This document shows, one piece after another, positions 14,701-24,560 of a stretch of 64,000 nt of DNA. The stretch comes from Penaeus vannamei (Eukaryota; Arthropoda; Malacostraca; Decapoda; Penaeidae), in NCBI RefSeq assembly GCF_042767895.1, contig NC_091552.1, positions 26,262,556 to 26,326,555 of the forward strand. The letters are read 5' to 3'. The notes under the pieces were generated by a model. That model saw nothing but the letters and a program-made list of their open reading frames with translations, was not told the DNA's origin and did not search any database. Both the position numbers and the translations under genes were made by a program. Within the stretch, counting starts at the first letter, position 1. Every line of letters begins with the position of its first letter.

Positions 14701-16020
14701 ATTATTATGACAATGATAATGATGTTATTATTATTTCTATTGCCATTATTAGTCTGAAAATTATTGGAATAGTGTTGATTATTTTTATTATTGCAGTAAT
14801 TACCAAAATTATCCTTATAAGTATGATTTTATCATTATTATCATTATTATTGTAATTATCATTGTCATTATCATCATAATTATCATCATTATTGCATATA
14901 ATGAAGGAATTATCATGAAAATCATCACAATTACCTGAATTGATATTAAAATCCTTATAATTACCAATAAAAAGCGAAAAGCTTTTTTTTTCGTTTCTCT
15001 CAAGAGGCTGTAATACCCTAGATTTTGCCGTTTTTTCGACTTATGGGATTTTATTACTTATGGCCTTTATATCATTATAAATGGACAGGATAATAATTAT
15101 TATCATCATTATTATCATTAATGTCATTATATTTATGATTATTATCATTATAGTCATTATCATCATGATTATCATCATTATTATCATTATTGCAGTTATA
15201 ATGATTATTATGCTAATTATTATAGCTACTTTCATCATCATGAAAATCTTCATAATTAGCCGAATTATTGCAGAAATCATCATAATCATCCCATAATTTC
15301 GACCATATTCTCAAAAGGCTATATAATGGTAGACTTCGCCGTTTTTTCGACTTTCTTTTTTTTATATATACTTTTAGCCTTTTTTCATTATAGATGGGCT
15401 TTATGATTATTATTATCATCATTATTATCATTAATAGCATTAACATCATCATTATCATCATTATAGTAATTATCGCCATAATAATATAATTATTATAAGA
15501 GCTATTATCTTAATTATTAATGTCATTTTCCTAATTATAACTATTTCTATAATGACAATAACAATAATGATAATTTTAGAAATAATAACAACAACAGTGA
15601 TAATATTAATAACAATAATAGCGATATTATGATTATTTCTACTATCATTATTATTTCTAATTATTATCATCATCGGTAGTCTTATTGTTATTATCATTTA
15701 AAAACATTAGAATATTGTTGATGATTGCTATTATTGCCTTAATTACGCAAATTATCATTATAATTATCATTTGATTATAATTACCCTAATTAATGTCATA
15801 ATTATCCTAATTAATGTCATAATTATCATTATTATCGTCATTATTAATGGGTTTATCATGAAAATCATCATAATTAGCCGAATTATTGCAGAAATCATAA
15901 TCATCCCATAAACTCGAAAAGGGTTTTTTCGACCATATTCTCAAAAGGCTATATATCGCTAGATTTCGCCGTTTTTTTTTTAATACTTTAGCCTTTTTTT
16001 CATTATGGATGGGCTTTATG
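5761..16020 (+). repeat. AT-rich ~0.51-0.62 kb satellite array, plus orientation
   Basis: About 17 head-to-tail monomers. The landmark atggactggataataatta (or a one-base variant) occurs near 5770, 6373, 6920, 7517, 8074, 8655, 9257, 9792, 10374, 10918, 11428, 12052, 12653, 13256, 13875, 14477 and 15083, so the monomer is about 510-624 bp. Each monomer has ~450 bp of degenerate ATT/ATC/ATG triplets and a conserved non-simple core of ~110 bp (tttcgacgtttctctcaaaa, then a gctagattttgccg segment, then an attacttttggcctttattt segment). Open frames of poly-Ile/Met or Asn/Tyr/His type occur in every monomer and are composition artefacts. No RNA or protein gene is seen. Confidence 0.9.
15290..16020 (+). 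repeat. Divergent satellite monomers at array edge
   Basis: Two monomers differ consistently from the rest of the array. They carry a gatgggctttatgattatt landmark instead of atggactggataata, a gaccatattctcaaaaggct core, and a cataattagccgaattattg segment absent from the standard monomers. A similar divergent unit in the opposite orientation sits at about 3540-3840. They look like an older or sister subtype kept at the edge of the homogenised array. Confidence 0.6.
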
Positions 16021-16024
16021 ATTA

Positions 16025-16621
16025 TTATCATCAACATTAATTCAGGTAATTGTGATGATTTTCATGATAATTCCTTCATTATATGCAATAATGATGATAA
16101 TTATGATGATAATGACAATGATAATGACAATAATAATGATAATAATGAGAAAATCATAATTATAATGATAATTTTGATAATTACTGCAATAATAGCAATA
16201 ATCAACTCTATTCCAATAATTTTCAGACTAATAATGACAATAGAAATAATAATAACATCATTATCATTGTCATTATAATTATCAATATTGTCATTATTAT
16301 TTCTAAAATTATCATTATTGCTATTATCTTTATTATTTCTAAAATTATCATTATTGCTATTATCATTATAAAAATAGTTATGATGAAAATAGCTATAATA
16401 ATTAGCATAATAATCTTTATAACTGCAATAATGATGATAATAATATGATAATCATGATGATAATGACTATAATGATAATCATAAGAATAATGACAGTAAT
16501 GATAATAATGATGATAATAATTATTATCCAGTCCATTTATAATGAAATAAAGGCCAAAAGTAATAAAATCCCAAAAGTCGAAAAAAACGGCAAAATCTAG
16601 CGTATTACAGCCTTTTGAGAG
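16025..16621 (-). repeat. One satellite monomer in inverted orientation
   Basis: The orientation of the AT-rich satellite switches at about 16020-16030. This monomer reads as the reverse complement of its left neighbours, ending in cagtccatttataatgaaa and the ccttttgagag core. It is cut by the composite retroelement block at 16622, immediately after the core's agag. Confidence 0.8.
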
Positions 16622-16755
16622 TGTAGCCGACCCCCGCAACCTGCAGCGCAGCATACTTCCCCCAGGTTGGGTCCAGGTCCACAGCCTGTCCTCTCGCCCT
16701 CACCATTAGCAGCTTCTCGACGACGCATACCGAGACCTGATTGGTTGACCACGGA
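16622..16755. other. Unassigned GC-rich stretch beginning TGTAGC
   Basis: About 134 bp between the satellite and the AACTG tail of the retroelement. It is absent from the corresponding side of copy B, where the tail is followed by unrelated low-copy DNA. It begins tgtagccgacccccgc, the kind of TG-start seen in Gypsy-type LTRs. A sequence ending in cgccccgctaca lies at 28252-28263. It may be the edge of an older LTR element that received the non-LTR insertion, but no second LTR, primer-binding site or pol is visible, so this is only a possibility. Confidence 0.3.
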
Positions 16756-16827
16756 CAGTTCAGTTCAGTTCAGTTAGATTTGCGAAGTCATGCTTCGCCC
16801 GGGCCTTTTCTCTGGAGTGGCCCGGCC
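16756..16827 (-). other. Retroelement 3' end: AACTG tail and 3' UTR hairpin, copy A
   Basis: On the minus strand ORF2 ends at 16851 and is followed by a GC-rich inverted repeat (left arm 16798-16805 cccgggcc, right arm about 16819-16827, ~13-nt loop). The element then terminates in four AACTG units (seen as CAGTT at 16756-16775). The same hairpin and a shorter, imperfect AACTG tail close copy B at 43523-43590. Short tandem-repeat tails instead of poly(A) and a conserved 3' hairpin are known features of several non-LTR clades, where the RT recognises the 3' end of its own RNA. Assignment to that role is by analogy. Confidence 0.65.
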
Positions 16828-18004
16828 TGTGTTAACTATTTCTAGTTATCTCAGATGTTTTCTTTGAACTGCATGCTTATCGCGGTGGTTGGATTGCAAG
16901 CAAGCGATCCAGCAGCCACGGGGTAAGCATGTCGCACACCCTTTTTACCTGCCCGGGCGGCTGTGGTGGCGTTAGGCTCGCCGCAGTGTTTACATAACCT
17001 CCCAGTCTCATTGTCAATAATTTGCCAAGCGCATTGGTAACCTAGTCTTAGTCTGAATAGTATGACTTCGGTACCTCTTTTTGTGTTTGGAGGAAGGGCC
17101 AGTGGCTCATAGCCTAAAGCATCTGAGTACCACTCTGCAGCGAGCGATTTTGTGATGTTTTCTCTATGTGCTCCCTGGAGGACCGCACACGCTGCAGCTT
17201 TGGTACCTTGGCTCAGTCCCCTTCGGCTGGGTTTAACGATCATGGAGGATGGGGCATACCCCTGCCCTTTTCGGCTAGTTTATTAGCAAGCTCGTTCCCT
17301 TGTATGCCTATGTGGCTTGAGACCCAGTTTATGATGATTCTTCTACCTTGACTAAGGATTCTTTGGGCAATGTATAGTACTGTTGTCAAGAGGTAGATGT
17401 TATCTGGAGGCATGCTATGCTGTAAGCTGTCATGAATGACAACGTGCCCTCCCCTCAGGGACGCGTGTGTCAATGCTTCCATGATCGCTACCGTTTCAGC
17501 CTGAAGCGTTTAGGCATTGTCAGTGACCCTAATGGATGCTGTGGTATCCTTTGTTGCAGTATGGTTTATTGGATCCACGGATCCGTCCGTGTAGTAAGTT
17601 ATACTACCCGGCGGAGTTATTTGTTCAATGACCCTGTGTGCTTGTGCCTTTAGGCTAGGCATGGAATATTGATCTTTTCTCATTGTGAGATTTAGAATTG
17701 AGAATTCGATCATTTCGTTTGCCCACGGCGGGGGTTCTTTGTAATCAGGGTGAGGGGAGTCTATACCCTTGGCAAGCAATAAATCTTTCAGTTGAAAGCG
17801 TATCAATACTCTGGCTGTATGTGTGAGCCAGGAATTGTCCGCAAACAACTGGTAATCTTGTTGTAGGCATCTGAGAACTCTTTGTCTTAGGAGTTTGTGG
17901 GTGCCTGCAGGACCTTGGAGAGGAACTGTGCTGCCATTAGATCTATTCTAGTGTCCATGGACGGTAAATCAGCTTCCATGAGGAGGTTGGTGACCTTTGT
18001 CCAC

Positions 18005-19521
18005 TTAGGTGCACCTGGCTGCTTCGTTTTGTATTGTTTCCAGTTTTTCTTTTAATGTTGTGCTGGAAGCAATGAGGGCGACAGATGCATAGTCAATAAT
18101 AGGACGGACAGCATGTACATAGAATGATCTTAGTACTTTGTGTCCTGCTCCTATGTGTCTCCCTGTCATGACTTTCATGACTGACAGTCTTTCCTTGGTT
18201 CTGTCAAGCAGGTATTGGATCTCCTTTTTGAAAGTGAGTGTGTGTCCTCTCCATACACCAAGGTATAGATAGTCCTTCACCCATACCAGATCCATACCCT
18301 GTATAGTGAGTTTTTTGTTTCTGACATTGGTTCTCAGTACCATTGCTTTGGATTTTGCTGCTGATATTTTTAGACCCGTCCTACAACACTCTTCAGACAC
18401 CAGGTTCAGACAACGCTGAGCTCTAGTAAGGCAGTGATTGCCAGAGGCTATGATTGCCAAGTCATCTGCATAAGAGATGATCTTGCATCCCTCTGGCAGG
18501 TGAATGTCGAGTATGTTGGACATGAGGGTATTAAACAGGGCTGGACTAAGAACCTCTCCCTGAGGAGTTCCATTTTCAAGTGGCATGTGCTGGGAGAGGT
18601 GACCTTGAAATCTGACATTTGCTGATCTATTTTTAAAATAGTCAGCTATCCAGGCCAAGAGTCTGCCTTTGACTCCTTTGTGGATTAGGGTCTCTTGAAT
18701 GGCAAGTCCGCTTGCCATTCAAACGCAAAAGCCTTCTCCAGGTCAAGGAAGACAACCACGGCGGGCGAGGTGCAGATTGTGCTGAAGCGTGTGAAAATGC
18801 TATGAGCAGTGCTCTTAACTCTTGCGAACCCGTGCAGGTGTTCATGGGGGGGACCCGTTTTCCATCGGAGCCTGTTGAGTACCATCTTCTCAGCTGTTTT
18901 ACCCAGGCAGCTGAGAAGAGAGATGGGACGGTACTTGCCAGGCTCCTTTGGTTTTGGGATGGGAACTATTGTGGCTTGTTTCCAGCTCTGGGACACCGTG
19001 GCTGTTTGCCAGTATTTGTTGATAATCTGCAAGAATGCAAGTTCTCCTGCAAGGCCTAGATGCGAAATGATGGGGTGAGAGATCCCATCAGATCCCGGTG
19101 CTGACCCAGAACTGGATTTGTATGATTTTCTTAGTTCCCTAAGAGAGAACAAGGCATCCGTTTCATCAGCTTCGAGTGCCTTGTCTCTTATGAGAGCAAG
19201 TCTTTCTGGATTTAAGTTTTGTTGTTTTTCTCTCATTGGAGGCAGATTGTTGGTGCTGGTTCTGGCAGAGAACTCAAGCACCAATCTGTTAGCCTCTGAT
19301 TGTGGGTCATGATGAGTGCATTTCGGGGCTTGGCGGCTTGTCGCTTGCCTGACCCGTTTCCACAACTCTGTAAGGCTGGTCTGGTGCCCAAAAGTTGGGC
19401 ACCATTCCAGCCATTTTTCCTGCCTTACTCTGTTGGCAGTTTCCTTGGCATCCACGACAGCTTCCCTCAACAGGGCCAGATTGTCGGGAGATCTTTGCCG
19501 TCGGAAGTTTTTTCTACACAT
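18005..19521 (-). pseudogene. Reverse transcriptase domain of ORF2, copy A
   Basis: Two overlapping open stretches (19521-18685 and 18718-18005) cover the RT. Visible motifs are GSAPGSDGISHPII, ATIVPIPKPKEPGKYRPISL, FLDLEKAF (catalytic Asp), GTPQGEVLSPALFN and SYADDLAII (catalytic YADD). The break between the two stretches lies just after FLDLEKAF, where the text becomes scrambled relative to copy B. The second G of the PQG-G motif is E here and G in copy B. Confidence 0.88.
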
Positions 19522-19735
19522 ATTAACCCTGTGGTTGACCTCTTTGATCTCGTCACTCTAGTACCAGGCGTCTTTGTGAGTTCTGGACCATGGGCGAATT
19601 TTGGGGATGGTTTGTGAGGCTGCCTGGTTTATGGCCTGGATTAGCCTTGCCTCTAGCACATCCACATTTTCATTATTGTTATTGGGTTCATTGTCTTTGA
19701 GACATCGAGGCAAACCAGTTGGCCTTGTCTGTTTT

Positions 19736-20416
19736 CTATTTAGGAATGTGATGTGGTCTTTGGACTGGACCTGCATCCATTAGTGTGGTGACTATGCCGT
19801 AGTGATCACTAGTAACCGTATCATCGACACACCACCGATTTCTCTCCATTGTTGCAGTGGCAAAGGTGAGGTCTAGGACCCCTCCCTTCACATGCGTTGG
19901 TTCTTTGGTGTTGAGAAGAGCGATCTCAGGGAATGTCTCAAGCACTTCTGCTATGTGAATGCCTGCCGTGTTCGGCCTTTTGCGGGGATTCAGCATGGCT
20001 ATGTGTGCATTGAAGTCTCCCCCTATGATCACTCGGTCCTGTGCTGCAGTAGCACAGACCTGGTTCAGATCTAAGCTCTCACACAGTGGTTTGCTATAAA
20101 TATTATATATTTTTATAGGGCCCCCAGGTAGCTGAATCTCAAAAGCAAGAGATTCAACACCATCTCCACAGTGCAGCGTGTTGGCTATTAAGGAGCACGG
20201 GATAGCTTCTTTTACCAGGGTCATCAGGCCTCTAGCACCATCCAGGTTTTGAGTGGTGAAGGCATGATATTCTGAGAAGCACACGGATCCCGCAGTTAGT
20301 GTCTCCTGGAGCATGACGACGTCAATGCTCCTTGCTCGCACAACTGACTGGAGAAAGGGGTTCTTGCTTTTATAGCTACAGATATTCCACTGCAGAATGC
20401 TTAGATTGTGTGCCAT
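19736..20416 (-). pseudogene. AP-like endonuclease domain of ORF2, copy A
   Basis: An open stretch of 226 codons containing the exonuclease-endonuclease-phosphatase fold signature: LQWNICSYKSKN at the start, VMLQETLT (catalytic Glu), GGDFNAH (Asp and Asn of the active site) and VTSDHYGIV (the terminal SDH). This is the target-nicking domain of non-LTR retrotransposons. All the key residues I can see are kept, but the reading frame is lost just downstream near 19745. Copy B has lost this domain by deletion, so the window has only one endonuclease copy. Confidence 0.88.
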
Positions 20417-20637
20417 GATGGTTACCCAGAGCCACTTGCTTCAGCTTCAGATGCCCCAGTGCTGGTGGCATCAGATAAATACAGATCTTCGTTGATTGAG
20501 GATTGTACAACTTCCTTTAAGTCAGACACTCCGGTTAAGGCTCTACCGAGGGGTGTAGAGCCTAGGTTGGAAGTGCCACCTCGGGTCAGGGGACGAGACT
20601 TTGGCTGTACAGACTCGGCCTGCAGTGGGGGCTTCTG

Positions 20638-22131
20638 CTACACAGTTTCAGCCTGTCCTGACAGACTAGCTGCGGTTTCACGCAATGCTTCTCCCGAAGC
20701 TAGCCTGCCATCCAAGGATTTAGGGAGGGGAGCGCTGCTCGTTATCGGTTTGGAGGCTTCTAGCTTCCTTCCCTTCAGAGCTGCCACAGTTTGGGTCATA
20801 GCCGTCATTGCGACCTGCACTGCTTTCTCCGCCTCCTCACTGGTCCTCCCCAAGGCTGTTGCTACTGCAGAAACTACAGCACTCAACAGGAGTCATATCT
20901 TTCTCGTCAAAGAAAAGATTATCATCTACTGGGGGAACCATTGCTGTGGACTTTGAACCTTTTTCCCTTTGGTTTTTTTTTTTGTGGTTTTGCCACTAGC
21001 AAGCTTGGGGAATTTCTCTCTGTTAGAGGTATCCAATTTTCGCTGTTGGGGCGTCTCTTTCCTCTTAGGAGGTCTGGGAGTCTTCTTTTTTGTTTTTGCC
21101 CCAGACGTAGGTGCCTGGGGGCGCAGGGACAAAGTGAGGACGCTTTTTGGCTAGCTCCTGCTTTTTAATAACTGCATGTTTCCTGACAGAGCAAGCCAGG
21201 CTCCAGGCATGATGCTTTTTGGCACAGTTTGGACACTTGGCTGTTATGTCCTTCTGGCCATCTTTGTGTGCCTTGATACACACTTCGGTTTCGTGTGCCT
21301 CACTGAATACACCACATTTGGCTTTGGCCTGGTGATGCCCAAATTTCTGGCACGTGAAGCACCTCAAGGGCTCTGGCACATATGTCCTGAGCTTGTATGA
21401 GCCTCAGTTACCCAGATCAAGGGTGGTGATTGGGGCTCCCTTGAGGATTACCAGGACTTGCCTGGTTGGAGACTTCCCTTTGGTCATGCGGGAAGCCTCC
21501 ACCACTTGTGGGAGAGACGTGATTACCTCCACGTCGAACCCTAGTGGGAAGCCAAGTAGCACCATCTTGGACTTTTTTCTCTTGGGAGGTCAGTGGTGAG
21601 ATACACACCTTTCTCCCGTCTTTTAGCACCTTGATTTCCTGCAGGAAGTTCATGGTGGCTTTGTCTTTGGGGGCAATGATCATGCCCTCATCTCTAGAGA
21701 TTCGGATTGAGAGTCTGACGTTTCTTTCCTTCTTCAATGCCCTTACCAGTTGGTATGCATTGTCGAAGTCTTCGTTTTTTTTTGGTACCTTAAACCGCGT
21801 TAGTCGACTTGGGGTGTGCTCTGCGTCACTTCAGAGTCAGTTTCCACCCTTCGTCGCCTCACGCCTCCCCTTTGCAGGGGTTTAAGGTCTTTAGAAGTGG
21901 GGTCAGCTGGTTTGGCTGGTTCAGCTGGAGCCCCTTCTTGACTGAGAGTGTTCTGAGGAGAGTTCAGGTTTCCCTCAGTCTGGTGTGCATGGACAGACTT
22001 TGTGTTTGGTGTTTCTGTCTTGTCCTTGCTCGGTTCAGCAGGCCGGACACGTTCGGCCTGCTTTTGTTTTTTTTCTTTCACCTCCCTGTAACCTTGAAAA
22101 GCTCCAGGGTGACTACCATGTTCGGATTCAT
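20638..22131 (-). pseudogene. Non-LTR retrotransposon ORF1 (CCHC gag-like), copy A
   Basis: Gag-like nucleic-acid-binding protein of the same element as the ORF2 downstream. The likely start is the ATG at 22131 (MNPNMVVTLELFKVTGR). The frame breaks near 22080, near 21800, near 21560, around 21400, near 21065 and near 20930. Recognisable pieces are a Lys/Glu/Pro-rich N-terminus, a VRLSIRISRDEGMIIAPKD segment, zinc knuckles beginning CFTCQKFGH around 21350, a Lys/Pro-rich stretch and an Ala-rich C-terminus ending QAETV at 20638. Such proteins coat the element RNA. Copy B keeps a single 362-codon open frame over the last three quarters. Confidence 0.85.
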
Positions 22132-23294
22132 TGAGAGAGTATGAAACAGATTGGTCCCCTTTCGGGGATTATCCTTATACCTGCTCTCAGGGTGAGGTCT
22201 TAAGAAGGGCCTCAAAAAAAAAGCTCTGTTCCCTACACTCGACCCTTCAGCACCACAGGACAGGAGATCCCCCTGGGTGGGCTGAACTCGGAGTTTTGGT
22301 GTGGTAAACGCTCTGCGCCCCAATCCTGCTACAAGGGGGGTTTGATCACGACACCGCAGCCCAGGCGAATGTTGGAAATCGACGTTTCCCGCAGGCCCAG
22401 GCTGCACCAGGAAGTCAGAAGGAGAGGGCAAGAGTTAGGCACCTTGGTGCGTGGCCACAAACTATGTCCAAGACCAGAAGGTCCAGACCAGGTTTGTAAC
22501 CTCGCTCTCCAAGGGAGCGGTAGTGGGGCACTTGCTACAAGAGAAGGCCTGGCCAATTGTCGCGGCGAACCACGATAAATTGGCGGAGCTCTCTGTGTAG
22601 TTTGTTGTCAAAGAGTATCAATCAAGTCTGATGGCTTTTGCTCTGGAGGATCACGCCAAGTGGGTGACAATAATGCTTCGCCAATTGGGTGATCTCTCTC
22701 TGTACACCACAGGGGAGAGGGCTTATGTAATGTGTACACCACAGGGGAGAGGACCACGGACACCTCACGGCTCGCCCATTGGACCGCAGGCTCCCCTCGT
22801 TTCCGGGTGGTTGGCACAGCTCAGACCCACTTAAGCTCCCGCACCCGGGCCGAGTTCAGGGCATACCTGGATCTTATAGGTTCAAGGTTTTTTTCGTTGT
22901 TGTCTTCGTGGATGATAAAGAGATTGACACCCCCACGACGGACAAGACGATTGGCCCTTGGTGTAACTGCTTTGGGTGCAGTTACGCAATACCTGCTTTG
23001 GGCTAGTGCTTTTAATTACAAGCCTTGATGTGCAAGTAATTAAAAGCACGGAGCACAGTGGCAGCCAATAGTTTCACTGCGAAGTGTTCGGCCGAACATA
23101 TAAGGACTCACGCCCGTTCGGCAGGGTTCCGACCCCGACCGGCCTTCCCACATAGAGACAGTTGGCTACGCTGTGTGCCTCACCTTTTTTTTTTTTTTTT
23201 TTTTTATACCACTTCCACCTTTCATCGTCCAGTTAATTAGCTCTGCTAGCCTCCCCTCTACCCATCATTCATCACCCTCGCTATGGCGTAACCC
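22132..23294. promoter_or_regulatory. Spacer between two divergent ORF1-type genes, copy A
   Basis: About 1.16 kb separating the minus-strand ORF1 start (22131) from the plus-strand gag-like start (23295). It contains a perfect 14-bp inverted repeat (23006-23019 gtgcttttaattac and its complement ending 23049, 16-nt loop), a second perfect 8-bp one just before it (gtaactgc...gcagttac, about 22963-22985), a ttcggccgaa palindrome near 23088, a 19-T run near 23190 and a direct repeat of 'tacaccacaggggagagg' near 22703 and 22736. All recur in copy B. As the 5' regions of two retroelements it probably holds their internal promoters. No experimentally known promoter motif is recognised. Confidence 0.5.
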
Positions 23295-24560
23295 ATGGGT
23301 CACGTAATCAAATTAGCGTACACTGGGGAGCCTATCTCTTGCGAGGAGGCTCTCCAGAACATCATCATCACTGAGGTGGCAGTCACTCACCTCTCTAAGG
23401 TACATAATGGCTTCAAAGTGACAGTTGCCAAACCTGAACACCTGACCCCATTTCTTTCGGCCGACGGCCAAAGAAAGCTCAAAGATCATGGCTTTTCACC
23501 TGTTCCCTCCCCCGAGATGAAGGCTAAGTGTACGATCGTGGCGAAAAAGATCGACAAGACGATCCCCTCACGATCGTGCGTGTCCATCTGCCAGGAGGTT
23601 TCCGTCAAGAACGGTGTCACTGTTCTCGACGTCTACAAGCCGCCCGAGTCGCGAATCGTCAAGATTCGCGTCTCATCCCCCGAGGAAGCCCAGAAACTTC
23701 TCTCGCGGGGACTCATGATATTCAGTACATCGGTCCCCACCTACAACTTGGAACCCGAATGCTTCATTCACATCGACTAATGCTTAAACTGCTACCGCTT
23801 TCACCACAAAAAAACACCAATGAACACACCCCCAGAGATGCTCTCGATGCGCCGGCGACGGTCATTTCTTCGCCAGGTGCACTGAAACCATCAAATGCTG
23901 TAACTGCAAGGGATCGCATGTCGCAATTAGTGGATCCTGCCCTAAACGGAAGGAAATACTAAAGGCAAAACGAGCTGAGCTCCGCCAACACAATAACACT
24001 GTCCCTTCCTACGCAACAACAGCTGCTACACAACCTGCTCAGACCAGCACACCCAGACGACCCACGACTTCCTCTCGGACAACTCTGCCCACACAACCCC
24101 AAACAAGCACCCTCACACCTAACACAAACCCAAAAATCCAGGCCATATTACACGTAAGTCTCATCTCTGCCAAATACAATGCAAAAGGATTCGCAATCAT
24201 TGTCCCTATTATGCTCCAAAGAAACGGCTTCCCCAGCATTGTTGTCCCTGAGGAAATCTTTGAAGACGAAAACCTATACATCCCTGAGTACGCCACAACA
24301 AACACAGAAACCACAGGAAATGAGGTGACAGACACTCACCCAGAGCCTCATTCTTCCTCACACCATGCTCCCTGCCAGGGGCCCCTGGGACAGCGTGGGA
24401 GCATCGGGAATTGGTCCGCCGATTCCCAGGGCTTCCGCGCCGGTTCACAGGACTCCCTGCCTGACCTCGAGGAGCCGTCGATCGCGCATCGATCGCGGAG
24501 CCGCTACAGGGCTCAGGTTACGCCACGCAAGGTAAACCCAGGTAGAATGAGTGTACCTTG
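23295..24560 (+). pseudogene. Second gag-like CCHC ORF (different family), copy A
   Basis: Starts MGHVIKLAYTGEPISC at 23295 and is open for 161 codons to a TAA at 23778. Beyond this, in shifted frames, the text continues with zinc-knuckle sequence: QCLNC-type cysteines, then CSRCAGDGHFFARC and CCNC..GSHVAISGSC, then KRKEILKAKRAELR, a Thr/Pro-rich linker and a tail to the tga near 24560. The order (RRM-like N-terminus, a segment resembling EPECFIHID, then knuckles and a PKRKE motif) is that of gag-like ORF1 proteins of arthropod Jockey/CR1-type elements. No endonuclease or RT follows, so it is a pol-less relic or was truncated. The TAA is shared with copy B. Confidence 0.75.

Larger units (their letters stand above)
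16851..20416 (-). pseudogene. Non-LTR retrotransposon ORF2 (endonuclease-RT-RNase H), copy A
   Basis: ORF2 of an I-group-like element, about 1,180 codons, beginning at the ATG at 20416 (MAHNLSILQWNICSYK) and ending at the tga at 16851-16853. Order: AP-type endonuclease, reverse transcriptase, RNase H. The frame is broken at least near 19745, at 19556 (stop), near 18715, near 18005 and several times between 17850 and 17240, so it cannot encode a full protein. The encoded enzyme would nick target DNA, prime reverse transcription there and degrade the RNA strand. ORF1 lies upstream at 20638-22131. Most RT and RNase H residues can be checked against the better-preserved frame of copy B. Confidence 0.9.

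Noticed and set aside
102..15700. Dozens of Ile/Met-rich or Asn/Tyr/His-rich open frames on both strands
   Set aside because: They recur once per satellite monomer and follow directly from ATT/ATC/ATG and AAT/TAT triplets. They have no start context, domain or conserved protein reading.
17166..17653. Small plus-strand frames over the RNase H region
   Set aside because: They are antisense to the recognisable minus-strand RNase H remnant.
20408..21599. Plus-strand open frames across the ORF1 of copy A, including one of 182 codons
   Set aside because: They are antisense shadows of the minus-strand gag ORF. Copy B shows the true coding strand by its 362-codon frame with zinc knuckles.
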